A program made the translations under genes and the position numbers. The notes below the pieces were generated by a model, which worked only from the letters and a program-made list of their open reading frames with translations, was not told the DNA's origin and did not search any database. Positions 9,080 through 18,151 of a stretch of 64,000 nucleotides of DNA are shown here, piece by piece. Position 1 is the first letter of the stretch, and every line of letters begins with the position of its first letter. The stretch comes from Planctomycetales bacterium (lineage in GTDB: Bacteria > Planctomycetota > Planctomycetia > Planctomycetales > Planctomycetaceae), in NCBI GenBank assembly GCA_028285345.1, contig JANQPT010000039.1, positions 1 through 64,000 on the forward strand, read 5' to 3'.

Positions 9080-9857
9080 GTGTCTGCTCCCCCGCGATCT
9101 GTGCCGGCTCCTGCGACGGCCCCAACCGGCCCAGCCTTGCCTTGAGCGAATCTTCCGGGGAGGCGGTTGCGCTTGTCTTGTCAATCGGCCTGCTTGGTGC
9201 GCCGCTCGCTGAAGTCTCCTCTGACCGGGACCAGCCGAGTCGTTCGCCGAGCGCGCGAAGCGGGCTAACGGCCGGCTTCGATTCGTCCGAGGCCTCGCGG
9301 TAGTTTTGAAATAACTGGGCGAATGCCGACGTGACTGAATTAGCCTGCTCCTTGCGGCACAACCCGGCCAAATAGTCCACCTCCACCGGATCAGTCACCT
9401 CCGAGAGCGTCGTCAGGCCTTGGGGCGTCGAACCGACGATCAGTATCCGAGACCCGCAGCGGATCAACTGAATCAACTGCCGCCCGCCAAGTGACCGCTG
9501 TCCCAGAAGTTGCACTGCTTCAGACGGCAGGTTGCGGTTCGCTTGCGGAAAGTACTTCCTCAGCCATGCGGCCCCCACCAGAATCAAGCACAACACAAAC
9601 GCCAACGCGAGCGCGCTTCGGACCAGCGTGCTGCCGGACTGCGATTTTCGTGAATCTGACTGTTTGCTGTCGGCATCATCCGTTTTCGGACGTGGCGACA
9701 CGATCCGTCTTTTGAGAGGATCCGTGTGTTGACGGCCAGTCTGCTGCGCGGCTGACTGCGGGGTCGATCGGATCGGTTGTTGCGCCACTGCACCGCGCGG
9801 AATTGCCAGCAACGGCAAAAGACACAATCCGGTGAGGACGAAAAGGTTGAAACGCAT
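9072..9857 (-). CDS. fliO: Flagellar biosynthesis protein FliO
   Basis: The product is 261 aa, assigned by position directly before fliP and by architecture. A signal-like N-terminus (residues 1-25) is followed by a Pro/Ser-rich periplasmic stretch, one membrane helix (~75-98, [16 protein letters not shown]), and a small cytoplasmic domain with [25 protein letters not shown], as in FliO/SctO-like proteins. The C-terminal ~100 residues are a low-complexity extension. FliO is a chaperone for FliP assembly. Sequence conservation in this family is weak, so the call rests on context and layout together. Confidence 0.85.
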   Translation of the reverse strand: MRFNLFVLTGLCLLPLLAIPRGAVAQQPIRSTPQSAAQQTGRQHTDPLKRRIVSPRPKTDDADSKQSDSRKSQSGSTLVRSALALAFVLCLILVGAAWLRKYFPQANRNLPSEAVQLLGQRSLGGRQLIQLIRCGSRILIVGSTPQGLTTLSEVTDPVEVDYLAGLCRKEQANSVTSAFAQLFQNYREASDESKPAVSPLRALGERLGWSRSEETSASGAPSRPIDKTSATASPEDSLKARLGRLGPSQEPAQIAGEQTHG

Positions 9858-9939
9858 GCAGAGGTCCCAGGCACCGCCGCCTGTCTGTTAGAATTGTCGA
9901 GCCGGCAATGCACCGCCCGAACTCGCTGATCAGCGACGC

Positions 9940-10731
9940 CTAAAAATGCGGGGGGAGGATTTCGGTAATTCGGACGCAAAAATTGTCGTTGAGCACAAGC
10001 ACTTCGCCACGGGCGATGAGCCTTTCGTTGACGATGACATCGACCGGATCGCCGGCGAGCTTGTCCAGCGGCACGACCGAACCGTCACGGAGTTGCAGAA
10101 CTTCGTCGATCAGCAATTCGGTCCGTCCCAATTCGATCCGGATGTCGAGCTCGACGTCGTGCAAAGTCTTGATTGCGACACTTTCCGAACCGCCGCCTGA
10201 CTTGCTGAACTCTTCGAAGGAGAACGGCTGCGCGTTGCCGGCGGGCACACCCATTCCGCCGCCCTCGGACGAAATCGCCGCTGCCAAGCCTTCTTCAGCC
10301 TGCTGGAGAAGTTGTTCGGTCGCCGTCCCGCTCGATGCTGGGGCGGCCGTAGGGCGAGACTCTGCCGGCGCTGCGGCAGAGTCACCGGTATCGCGCGCAT
10401 TAAGCAGTTTTTCAATTTCACCCGGATCAAGGAGATCGCCAGGGTCATCGGACTGATCCGATGTCGACGCAGCCGGTTCCGTTGGTTTCTCTTCCAGCGG
10501 CGCCGTCCCCTGCTTTGCTTCGTTCATCAGACGATCGAGCTCGTCCTGAGAAAGCTGCTCGCTCTCATCGCCACCTGTGCCGGAATCCGCCGTTGAGTCG
10601 GCGGGGGGCGTGCCGCCCGCGTTTTCGGACGATTCCTTCGCAGGTGTTGGCGACGGATCGCCGGCGCCCGCTTCGTTCAGCAGCGCCTCGATCTCCTCCG
10701 GGTTCAGTAGATCGTCGTTCTCGTCGGCCAC
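9940..10731 (-). CDS. fliN: Flagellar motor switch protein FliN with three FliM-like N-terminal motifs
   Basis: The product is 263 aa. The last ~80 residues are the SpoA/FliN domain (LHDVELDIRIELGRTELLIDEVLQLRDG, then GEVLVLNDNFCVRITEI). The first ~120 residues hold three copies of an EIDALL-like motif: residues 9-25 (LNPEEIEALLNEAGAGD), 60-75 (LSQDELDRLMNEAKQG) and 101-117 (LDPGEIEKLLNARDTGD), separated by acidic Pro/Ser/Thr linkers. In FliM and FliY this motif binds phospho-CheY. No fliM stands between fliL and fliN, its usual place. The switch protein here may therefore carry the CheY-docking function. Confidence 0.93.
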   Translation of the reverse strand: MADENDDLLNPEEIEALLNEAGAGDPSPTPAKESSENAGGTPPADSTADSGTGGDESEQLSQDELDRLMNEAKQGTAPLEEKPTEPAASTSDQSDDPGDLLDPGEIEKLLNARDTGDSAAAPAESRPTAAPASSGTATEQLLQQAEEGLAAAISSEGGGMGVPAGNAQPFSFEEFSKSGGGSESVAIKTLHDVELDIRIELGRTELLIDEVLQLRDGSVVPLDKLAGDPVDVIVNERLIARGEVLVLNDNFCVRITEILPPHF

Positions 10732-10849
10732 TCGTCACTTCCGTTGTTGGACTGCCTCAGGTGACACTTCGCCTCGAAACCATCCGGCTGCGCGATCGAT
10801 TTGGCGACGCCGCAGATTTCGACGACGATCGCTGCCGGGTTGGCTTACG

Positions 10850-11419
10850 TCACCGCTCCATCGTCTGCCAGTCGGGAATCACAATCTCGATGATGTAGTG
10901 TTCGTGAATAATGCGGTTGATTTCTTCACGGATGGACCGCTTAATCGTATTCAAATGGGGGTCATTCAAGTCGTCGCGGCTCGCGCTGCGAGCCACCGTG
11001 TTTACCGCGTCGCGGATACGGGCTTGATATTTGTCTTTGGCCTCTTTCAGCGCCTGTTTGTTCTTGGCCAGCACACTCGCTGAGAGAGTGAAATTGATAT
11101 GGATGTTAACGTCCGGCCCCACCTTGGAATTCGTACAATTGAATTGCCCGATTTCCAGTTCTTCAATGTCGCGATTAACGACGCCGCCCGCCTCGGCGTC
11201 GGCCGTCATTTCCGGATCCTCTTGCTGTTTCGATTCCGGCATGAAGAAATAGCCGACGGCCATCATCACCAGTGACAAACCCACCACGAGCCCGGCCGCC
11301 TTGATTTTTTTCATCCGGCTGGCCGCCGCCTGCGCTGCAGCTTGCGCCTCGGCATCCGACGGCTCGGCTACATCTTCGGCAGCATCAGTTGAGGTGTCGT
11401 CGGGCGCGGCCGTTGCCAT
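10850..11419 (-). CDS. fliL: Flagellar basal-body-associated protein FliL
   Basis: The product is ~189 aa. An acidic, Ala-rich cytoplasmic N-terminus is followed by one membrane helix (KAAGLVVGLSLVMMAVGYFF) and a periplasmic domain with IGQFNCTNSKVGPDVNIHINFTL and a C-terminal IREEINRIIHEHYIIEIVI strand, as in FliL. I use the ATG at 11419 because GGAGG lies 8 nt before it; that site overlaps the alternative upstream ATG at 11434. FliL surrounds the stator and supports torque. The gene follows motB in the operon. Confidence 0.92.
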   Translation of the reverse strand: MATAAPDDTSTDAAEDVAEPSDAEAQAAAQAAASRMKKIKAAGLVVGLSLVMMAVGYFFMPESKQQEDPEMTADAEAGGVVNRDIEELEIGQFNCTNSKVGPDVNIHINFTLSASVLAKNKQALKEAKDKYQARIRDAVNTVARSASRDDLNDPHLNTIKRSIREEINRIIHEHYIIEIVIPDWQTMER

Positions 11420-11562
11420 CAAACCATCCTCCATGACGGTTACGGCGTATGAATGATAAGATCAACAACACACATGCGCCGCGAGACGAGATGTCAACCC
11501 GTAGCGCCCCAGCAAGTCGCGCAATCGCAGCCGACCTCAGTGGTGTAATCTCAAAACCGGCG

Positions 11563-12282
11563 TCAACGGGATTTTGAAGTCTGCCCTATATAGGAATCTA
11601 TCAAATACACGTCAACCCGACGATTGAGCGCCTGATGGTCATCGCCCCGCTGCAGCGTGCGCGGCTCGTTGTCGCCCGCCGCGCTCACCAACAGCCGTTC
11701 CGGCCGGATGCCTTTTGAGATGAGATACTTGGCGACTGCATCGGCTCGCGCAAAAGAGAGATCCCACGCATCGCGAAATTTCGAGTCCGCCGGCAGCGGC
11801 GTCGGAGCGGCGTGGCCTCGGACCTCGATTCGTTGCGACCGTTTTCGAAGCACGTCGGCGATGCGGTCCAACGTCTGGTGCAATTTGTCGGAGAGATTCG
11901 CCTTTGCCGGGGGGAACATGGCAGGCCCTCCCAGCGTGACGACGGTTCCCTCTCGAATCTTCTGCACGGGAAGATGCTTTCCCGCCGCTCCCTTGGATTT
12001 GAGAGCGAATTCCTGTTTGCCCCCCAATGAGAGCTTGCCCATCGAACTGAGTTTGTTCAGTACGCTGGTCGTCTGCATCGACTGGCCTGGAGCGCCCAAG
12101 ATCGACTGCTCATTTCCAAATGCCTCGCGGATCGCGTCCATGGCGGCCCGCATCTTTCCCTCGTCCTTCATCTCGCTCATGGAGACCAACATGATGAAGA
12201 ACGTCAGCAGCAGCGACATCATGTCACCATAGGTGACCACCCATTCCGGCACCCCAGGCGGTGGTTCTTCTTCAACCGGCAT
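11563..12282 (-). CDS. motB: Flagellar stator protein MotB
   Basis: The product is 239 aa. The single N-terminal helix has WVVTYGDMMSLLLTFFIML, in which the Asp is the ion-binding residue of the stator channel. The C-terminal OmpA-like peptidoglycan-binding domain is visible as IEVRGHAAPTPLP, DLSFARADAVAKYLISKGI and LVSAAGDNEPR. A plug and linker region lies between. It is 55 nt downstream of motA and pairs with it to form the stator. Whether H+ or Na+ drives it cannot be decided here. Confidence 0.96.
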   Translation of the reverse strand: MPVEEEPPPGVPEWVVTYGDMMSLLLTFFIMLVSMSEMKDEGKMRAAMDAIREAFGNEQSILGAPGQSMQTTSVLNKLSSMGKLSLGGKQEFALKSKGAAGKHLPVQKIREGTVVTLGGPAMFPPAKANLSDKLHQTLDRIADVLRKRSQRIEVRGHAAPTPLPADSKFRDAWDLSFARADAVAKYLISKGIRPERLLVSAAGDNEPRTLQRGDDHQALNRRVDVYLIDSYIGQTSKSR

Positions 12283-12337
12283 GGTTCCGCCTTCCTCTTC
12301 AGTGCGAACTCGACTTTGTTGCGAGGCCGATCATCTC

Positions 12338-13120
12338 TCAAGCGGCATCGGACATTTCGTCGGAGCCCCGCTCGTTCGCAGGCAAGCAGGTCTTTAGCTT
12401 CTGTTCAACGACACGCGGATTGTCCCCCTGCTGAATTGAGAGGATGCCCCGCACAATGATTTCGCGGACCTCGATCTCGCGCTTGCTGTAATACGCCAGC
12501 TTGTCTGCCAGCGGCAGGCAGACCAAGTTGGAAACGATCGCGCCGTACAGGGTGGTAATCAGAGCGACCGCCATACCAGGACCGATTGCATCGGGATCGT
12601 CCATGTTGCCCAACATGATGATCAGCCCCATCAGAGTCCCAATCATGCCGAACGCCGGTGCATACCGACCGAGCGTGTCCAGCAATCCTTTACCAGTCTT
12701 GTGCCGGGTCGCAACAGCGTCGACTTCGGTCCTCAGCAGATCCTCCATCAGCTCCGAATCGATCCCGTCGACCGCCATCTGGATACCCAGCAGGATGAAC
12801 GGATCTTGGATCTCCTCAGTCTTTTGCTCCAGTGCCAAAATCCCGTCTTTACGGGCAATCTCCGCCAAGCCCACCAACTCGGTGATCACCGGTCCCGCTT
12901 CGAGAGCTTCGGGCTGCAGGGTCTTTTTCATGACCTTCGGCAGTTTTAACAGCGCGATGACCGGAAACGCGATCGCCGTCGCTGCAATGGCTCCCCCGAT
13001 GACCACCGCCGCCGAAGCAGTGTCCCAAAACGCCGAAAACTTCGCGCCAGGTGCGATGAGCACCGAGATGACCAGCAGGGCGACGCCGCTGGCAAATCCG
13101 CCGATCGTTGCTTTATCCAT
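12338..13120 (-). CDS. motA: Flagellar stator protein MotA
   Basis: The product is 260 aa with four membrane segments. The large cytoplasmic loop carries DGILALEQKTEEIQDPFI, which interacts with FliG. The third and fourth helices are GRYAPAFGMIGTLMGLIIML and GPGMAVALITTLYGAIVSNLVCLPLADKL, the MotA/PomA signature. The C-terminus ends in an acidic NERGSDE tail. The PomA-like shorter loop is compatible with a sodium-type stator, but this is only suggestive. The gene lies between flbD and motB. Confidence 0.97.
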   Translation of the reverse strand: MDKATIGGFASGVALLVISVLIAPGAKFSAFWDTASAAVVIGGAIAATAIAFPVIALLKLPKVMKKTLQPEALEAGPVITELVGLAEIARKDGILALEQKTEEIQDPFILLGIQMAVDGIDSELMEDLLRTEVDAVATRHKTGKGLLDTLGRYAPAFGMIGTLMGLIIMLGNMDDPDAIGPGMAVALITTLYGAIVSNLVCLPLADKLAYYSKREIEVREIIVRGILSIQQGDNPRVVEQKLKTCLPANERGSDEMSDAA

Positions 13121-13193
13121 GGGACTGATTCCGTCCTCGACCGCCCTGCCTGCTCGAAGTCGTCTCCGCTGTTCTCGGCACTCTTCTTCGCGG

Positions 13194-13388
13194 TCACGCC
13201 GTCAGCCCGCGGCGGATCCGGCGCGAATACTCGATGCTCCGCTCGACGACTTCTTCTAGACTTTCTTGAACCACCAAGCGGTCGTCGGTCGTCAAGGTGA
13301 TGTACGTATCGGGACGGCGTTCCACGAAGCGAATCAGCTCCGCATTGAGTACAAATTGATCGCCGTTGAGCCGTGTTAATTTGATCAT
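13194..13388 (-). CDS. flbD: FlbD-family flagellar protein
   Basis: The product is 64 aa from the ATG at 13388. MIKLTRLNGDQFVLNAELI at the start and TDDRLVVQESLEEVVERSIEY later match the small FlbD/SwrD family, found next to flgE and motA in Gram-positives and spirochaetes. In Bacillus the homologue SwrD raises motor torque by acting on stators. The longer frame from 13490 runs into non-homologous sequence. It is not the unrelated Caulobacter sigma-54 regulator FlbD. Confidence 0.93.
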   Translation of the reverse strand: MIKLTRLNGDQFVLNAELIRFVERRPDTYITLTTDDRLVVQESLEEVVERSIEYSRRIRRGLTA

Positions 13389-13461
13389 GTCTGCGGACAG
13401 TGCCCGCATACGTGCGGCACGCCTCAAATGGGTCCTGTTCGATGACACTGAGGTCTGCGAT

Positions 13462-15168
13462 CTAGCGACCCAACAACAGCAACTCATCAACCAACTGGTT
13501 CGTGGAATCGATCACCCGTGCGTTGCCCCGGTAGTTGGTCGAGGCCACAATCAGTTCGACGAGGTTTCGGCCGATGTCGGTATTCGACAACTCAATCGCA
13601 CCGGCCCGGATTGTACCGACGCCGAAAGTGCCCGGCGTACTGAGTTGTGGTTCACCGGAACTGACGCCTTCGCGAAACGTGTCGCCGCCGTTTTGCAGCA
13701 GGCCGCCCGGGTTGGTGAACCGAGCCAACACGACCTGTCCCAACGAGCGGATGATGCCGTTGTCAAAAACTCCGTTGATCACTCCCTGTTCGTCGATGAC
13801 GAAACTGGTCAGCACGCCCGGACTGGAACCGTCCTGCAACTTGAGGTTGAGATTACTGCCCGCCGACGTGATTCCGGAAATCGACGACAAGTCGACTTCG
13901 AAAACCATAGGGCTGACCGCCGCACTCCCGTTCCGGTCGATGGCAAACGTATTGTTCGGTTGGTCGGATACTTGACCCTCGCTGTCGAACACGAGCGTGC
14001 TATTGCCGATCTCGATTTCCACATCACCGGGAATGCCCGATTCGTTGTCGTCACTTTCCAGCAAGTAGCGGAAGGTCGTCGTGTTGGTGGTCGACGATTC
14101 TTTGTAGGCACTCATGCGGACGTTCAACGCCTGGCCCAGCGAATCGAACACGACAAACGTCGTGAACGTGCTTTCCCCATCCGCCGGCTGGCCGGTTCTG
14201 GGAAAATCGAGACCGATCACGCCACCATTCATCACCTGTGAGCCGACGGGAATCGAAATGTCGTTCACCGTGCCTCGATTGCCTTTCACGCGAATCATGC
14301 CCGCGCTGATGTCGACGCCAACCGCAATCGTGTCCGCATCGACCGGAACACCGGTGGTTTGCAGACCCATGGCTTGGTCCAAAAAGTCCATATAGTCCTG
14401 CACCGTTGTCGTGGCGGTGATCGTCAAAGTTTGCGTCTCCAGAGTCCGGCCGCCCTTGCTCGCTGTCAACTCCAGATCCTGCGGCAAGCCCGTGAACAAT
14501 TGCGTCGTCGGATCGGACGCCAATCGCAAGGCTGAAAGCAGCGTTGTGCCCGCCGTCAACGCGGTTCCGCCCGCGTCGATCACGAGCGGGGCCGTCTCGA
14601 GCAGCGTCCCGTGTGTCGCCGTGTCACCCTGCGGAGAAAGGGCGCCGGTCATCTCAACGTTTTCCGTCGCTTCGGCGATGCTCAACTCGCCCAGCGGAAT
14701 CTGAACGTTCGTGAGCTGGGTGTTGACCACGTTGAAATCATCGTCGACACCATAAGCTTGGACGCGAAGCCCTTGGCTGTTGGTCAACACGTTTTCACTG
14801 TTGAGCCGGAACGTACCATTTCGCGTGTAAACGTTGCCGTCCTGGCTTTCGACGATGAAGAATCCGTCACCTTGAATCGCCAAGTCGGAAGGCGACGTGG
14901 TGTTCGTGATGCTGCCCTGGCTGAAGTCGGGAATGATCGCCGCCACGGTCGCACCCAAACCGATCTGCCGGGCGTTGGTGCCGCCGTTCGTCGCGGTGGG
15001 ACGCGAACCGAAACTGAGCGTCCGGGCCAACTGGGTCGAAAACTGAACCTGCGAAGCCTTAAAGGCGTTGGTGCCCGCGTTGGCGATGTTGTTACTGAGA
15101 ACGTCGATCGCCGTTTCGTTCAGCGACAGTCCGTTGAGCGAGGTATTCAGCGCAGAAGTCAGACCCAT
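13462..15168 (-). CDS. flgE: Flagellar hook protein FlgE
   Basis: The product is 568 aa, longer than enteric FlgE (~400). The D0/D1 N-terminus (SALNTSLNGLSLNETAIDVLSNNIANAGTNAFKAS) and the GDGFFIVESQDGNVYTRNGTFRLN motif are typical. The C-terminus LVELIVASTNYRGNARVIDSTNQLVDELLLLGR closes the rod-like core. The central ~300 residues are Thr/Ser/Gly-rich variable domains forming the outer hook surface. A GGGGGG run upstream of the ATG can serve as ribosome site. It follows flgD, its capping protein, after a 309-nt gap. Confidence 0.97.
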   Translation of the reverse strand: MGLTSALNTSLNGLSLNETAIDVLSNNIANAGTNAFKASQVQFSTQLARTLSFGSRPTATNGGTNARQIGLGATVAAIIPDFSQGSITNTTSPSDLAIQGDGFFIVESQDGNVYTRNGTFRLNSENVLTNSQGLRVQAYGVDDDFNVVNTQLTNVQIPLGELSIAEATENVEMTGALSPQGDTATHGTLLETAPLVIDAGGTALTAGTTLLSALRLASDPTTQLFTGLPQDLELTASKGGRTLETQTLTITATTTVQDYMDFLDQAMGLQTTGVPVDADTIAVGVDISAGMIRVKGNRGTVNDISIPVGSQVMNGGVIGLDFPRTGQPADGESTFTTFVVFDSLGQALNVRMSAYKESSTTNTTTFRYLLESDDNESGIPGDVEIEIGNSTLVFDSEGQVSDQPNNTFAIDRNGSAAVSPMVFEVDLSSISGITSAGSNLNLKLQDGSSPGVLTSFVIDEQGVINGVFDNGIIRSLGQVVLARFTNPGGLLQNGGDTFREGVSSGEPQLSTPGTFGVGTIRAGAIELSNTDIGRNLVELIVASTNYRGNARVIDSTNQLVDELLLLGR

Positions 15169-15477
15169 AGTGACCCCCCCAGGCCGTTATTAAAAAACGC
15201 GTTCGAAATAGATTGAGTTCCGTTCGGTCGAGTGAAGGCCAACCGCGCAGCAGCCGTACCACGCGCGCCGCGTTACTCTCCCATCATGCCCTATATCGGA
15301 CTCCTTGCCTCAAATCGGTACAAATGATCCCGCAATACGGGTTCGGCAATTCCGGGAAGCTGCCGAATCGGCCGAGGCTGCGCAAGAATCTCAAAACAAG
15401 CTCGGCAGCGGATTGGCACATCAGAATAGAGCATGGGCCGCATCGCCGACTGTGAAGGACGCGGTCTTAGGAACTCG
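15169..15477. other. Intergenic gap between flgD and flgE
   Basis: This 309-nt gap is the longest inside the flgB-flhB run. On the operon strand there is a 50-codon ATG frame (start 15443, stop near 15291), but its translation is Arg/Pro-rich without a recognisable segment, so I do not call it. I see no strong hairpin with a T tract and no sigma-54 (GG-N10-GC) or sigma-28-like site. It may hold an internal promoter for the late half of the operon. Confidence 0.4.
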
Positions 15478-16005
15478 CTATGCCGACTCGCCGTCCGTCG
15501 AAGAATCCGTCTCGGATCCGTCCGTTGTCGTTGAATCGGTTTCCGATTCGCCCGAGCCGGCGTCGGTTCCATCGGTCTGCTCGGTGAGGAACAAGTAGTT
15601 CACTTCGGTCACATTGCGCACCGGGACCTCTTGCAGCCCGATGCCCAAATAGGCCGTGCCCTCGCGCATAACGACCCGATCGGCAACGCCCGACACTTGA
15701 ACGCCGTCGTCGGTGTCGCCGGTGACCAGCGAGCCGAGAAAATTCGCGCCGTCGGTCAACTGTTGATTTGAGACGATCCCTTCCAGCGTGTCGCTCAACT
15801 CGATGCTGGAGGCCAGGCTCTGCATGGACGAGAGCTGATTGAGCAGCTCCTCGTTGCTGGTCGGCTCCGTCGGATCCTGATTCTGCAACTGTGTCAGCAG
15901 CAACGTCATGAAGTCCTCAGACGTCAGGGCGGCGAAACCCGTCCGATCCGAGTCCACGATATTGACCGAGGTGTTCGCCGCATTCAAGATCGCATCTGTA
16001 TCCAT
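15478..16005 (-). CDS. flgD: Flagellar hook-capping protein FlgD
   Basis: The product is 175 aa. The N-terminal half holds the hallmark LTSEDFMTLLLTQLQNQDPTEPTSNEELLNQLSSMQ, which targets FlgD for export and docks on the growing hook. The second half is short: it has SLVTGDTDDGVQVSGVADRVV and then an acidic Ser/Thr/Asp tail, so the FlgD Ig-like and tudor domains seem reduced compared with the ~230-aa enteric protein. It scaffolds FlgE polymerisation. Position between fliK and flgE is conserved in many phyla. Confidence 0.94.
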   Translation of the reverse strand: MDTDAILNAANTSVNIVDSDRTGFAALTSEDFMTLLLTQLQNQDPTEPTSNEELLNQLSSMQSLASSIELSDTLEGIVSNQQLTDGANFLGSLVTGDTDDGVQVSGVADRVVMREGTAYLGIGLQEVPVRNVTEVNYLFLTEQTDGTDAGSGESETDSTTTDGSETDSSTDGESA

Positions 16006-16189
16006 TTTCGGTTCCTTCCGAATCGACGTACCGCCAGGACCTCTCCGCCCGGCAGCGATATCACGCTTATGTTTCCATCTAACGGCAATATCGCTGCTGC
16101 AACTGAAACCCGATCAAATTTTGCGGCGACTCCACGGCTCGTCCGTTCGTCGTTGCGACGGGAATCGGCGGCACTCGCACATGATCGAA

Positions 16190-18127
16190 TCAGATGGTGA
16201 TGTCCAGTTGTCCCGTTCCTATCTTGGAATTAGTCTGTGACTCAGCCTGTTCGACCTGCTCCGCGGCATCTCCGCTCTCGGATTCCTGGTCGTGACCTGG
16301 AGTTTCGGAGCTTGCCGTATCGCGGCGGTCCTGCTCTTGCGTGAAGCTCTGCCCGAGCTGTTCACCGCGACCTTCAGAAGAATTATCGGCCAAGAACACC
16401 TCGACCCGTTCGACGCTGCTACCGTTTTGCGACAGCGCCTCCCTGAGTTGCGAGATATTCTCCAGCAACAGATTCCTTGCTCCGGCGGTCTGAGCGTCGA
16501 TCCGCGCCGAAACGGCTCCATTCTCCACAACGACTTCGATTTGTAGCGTACCCAACTCCGGAGGAGTCAGCCGCAACATAACCTGTTGGCGGTTGTCCGC
16601 GGCATGAGTGATGACCTGGGAGAGGTGATGCAGAAACTCGGGCTGTTGCGCGTCCAGCACCGTCGTTTCCGGCACCGTCACAGTCGTCGAGAAGGGAGTC
16701 AATCGGGGCTCGACCGATGGTTGGGCCGCGGCAGATCCGCTCGTCTCCTGCGCTTCACTGCCGTCACCAGCCGGCGACGTTTCGCCGGTTCGCGTTCCAT
16801 CACCAAGCGGCGCCGGTGTGTCGTCGACAACAATTTCGCCCGACAGAACCGGTCCATGACGGCCGATTCCACTGTCGTCCTCTGTTGTTGATTCCGATGA
16901 TTGCGAAACGACGGCCGATTCGGTTTCGACCAAATTGTCTCGGCCGCCGGGCAACTCGGCCCGGTCGCTGTTCTGAAGTGGAGTTGATTCTAAAGAGACC
17001 TTCGCGGTAACCGAGTCCAACGGCTTGTGTACGGGTGCGTCAACGGACTCGCTCTCGACAATCGGCTCCGCGGAATTGGCTGTCTGACGCTTCACCGCAA
17101 CCGGTGCGGCCAGTTCGGCGCCCGAATTCGAATCGGTCCGCTGCGCTTGCTCCGGAATCGACGTCGACGGCTCCAAATCAATGTCGACATCCTGGGAAGT
17201 TGCATCAACAAGCGCTGAGTCGGCCGCCACAGGCGTTGTCGGCGCAGATTTATCCGCTGTGGACGAACGCTGACTGCTCGATGCGGGATCCTCCTCCACA
17301 ACGGGCGGCGTAACTTCGGAGTCGGCAGTCGGGAAGGGCAACGTCACCACTTCCGATTCAGTGGATGCGTCCGTTGTCGCTGGAACGGGAGACTGCAGAG
17401 CGATAGGCTTTTCGGTTTCCAAATTGGAGGCGGCATTCTCAGTCGGCGAGACCGTCGATCCCACGTTCTCGATCCCATCATTCAATGGAATCGACACCTC
17501 CGGCGCGTTCGTGAGATTGTCGATTGTCGGCTCAGTCGGCGATACGGCGTTCGTTGTAACTTGACCGGTTTGGTCAATCACCGTATCCACTGTAGTAATG
17601 CTCTCGCCGACGTTCAGCGCTGCGACAAGCCCGCCCGGAGGCGAACTCTCAACAGTCACGCTCGTCGCCACAGGTGTCTCGATCTCGACCCCGTCCAGAT
17701 CAAGCAGCGGCTGCGTGTTGTCCACCGTCAGCAACACCGGCGGAGGGACATCGTTTGCAGGATTGGCTGCGGCGAGCGCCGTGACGAACTCCGCGGGCGG
17801 CGCCCCTTCCTGAGGTTGCGCCTCCGGCAACGCCTCGTTTTCAAGATCGTCCGTTTCAACGCTCGACTTCGGCGCCGGTTTGGAATCCGCGGCCGGCTTC
17901 TGCACCGGTGGATCCAGCGGAACTTCCGACTTTGCCGCACGCTCTGTTTCCGGGCGAGCCTGAGGGGGATCTCGATCTGTGCGAGTCTCATCCAGCGAAT
18001 CGGTCAGCAGTTCCCGAAATCCGCTCCGACCGCCTTCGCGCGACGAGTGCTCGTTTTGATCCGCGGGCGTGACCAGCGGCGTTGCGGTGAGTGAATCAAC
18101 CGCGTGATTGATAAAGTCCGTTGACAT
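16190..18127 (-). CDS. fliK: Flagellar hook-length control protein FliK
   Basis: The product is 645 aa. The first ~480 residues are a low-complexity, Ser/Thr/Pro/Val/Glu-rich ruler segment. The C-terminal Flg_hook domain follows at about residues 500-600: RQQVMLRLTPPELGTLQIEV, then VENGAVSARIDAQTAGARNLL and REALSQNGSSVERVEVFLAD. This domain talks to FlhB to end hook export. An acidic Gln/Glu-rich tail closes the protein. The long disordered ruler fits the family, where length varies freely. It lies between the MotE/YlxF-like gene and flgD. Confidence 0.92.
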   Translation of the reverse strand: MSTDFINHAVDSLTATPLVTPADQNEHSSREGGRSGFRELLTDSLDETRTDRDPPQARPETERAAKSEVPLDPPVQKPAADSKPAPKSSVETDDLENEALPEAQPQEGAPPAEFVTALAAANPANDVPPPVLLTVDNTQPLLDLDGVEIETPVATSVTVESSPPGGLVAALNVGESITTVDTVIDQTGQVTTNAVSPTEPTIDNLTNAPEVSIPLNDGIENVGSTVSPTENAASNLETEKPIALQSPVPATTDASTESEVVTLPFPTADSEVTPPVVEEDPASSSQRSSTADKSAPTTPVAADSALVDATSQDVDIDLEPSTSIPEQAQRTDSNSGAELAAPVAVKRQTANSAEPIVESESVDAPVHKPLDSVTAKVSLESTPLQNSDRAELPGGRDNLVETESAVVSQSSESTTEDDSGIGRHGPVLSGEIVVDDTPAPLGDGTRTGETSPAGDGSEAQETSGSAAAQPSVEPRLTPFSTTVTVPETTVLDAQQPEFLHHLSQVITHAADNRQQVMLRLTPPELGTLQIEVVVENGAVSARIDAQTAGARNLLLENISQLREALSQNGSSVERVEVFLADNSSEGRGEQLGQSFTQEQDRRDTASSETPGHDQESESGDAAEQVEQAESQTNSKIGTGQLDITI

Positions 18128-18151
18128 GCGTCCGTTCCCCCTTTTACGGAA

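Noticed and set aside
9079-9184. N-terminal extension of FliP
   Set aside because: Arg-rich, overlaps fliO deeply and has no homology; the ATG at 9079 fits the junction.
15291-15443. 50-codon frame between flgD and flgE
   Set aside because: Arg/Pro-rich with no motif and no Shine-Dalgarno.
17561-18094. Plus-strand 177-aa frame within fliK
   Set aside because: Antisense shadow of the FliK ruler region with Arg/Leu-biased composition.
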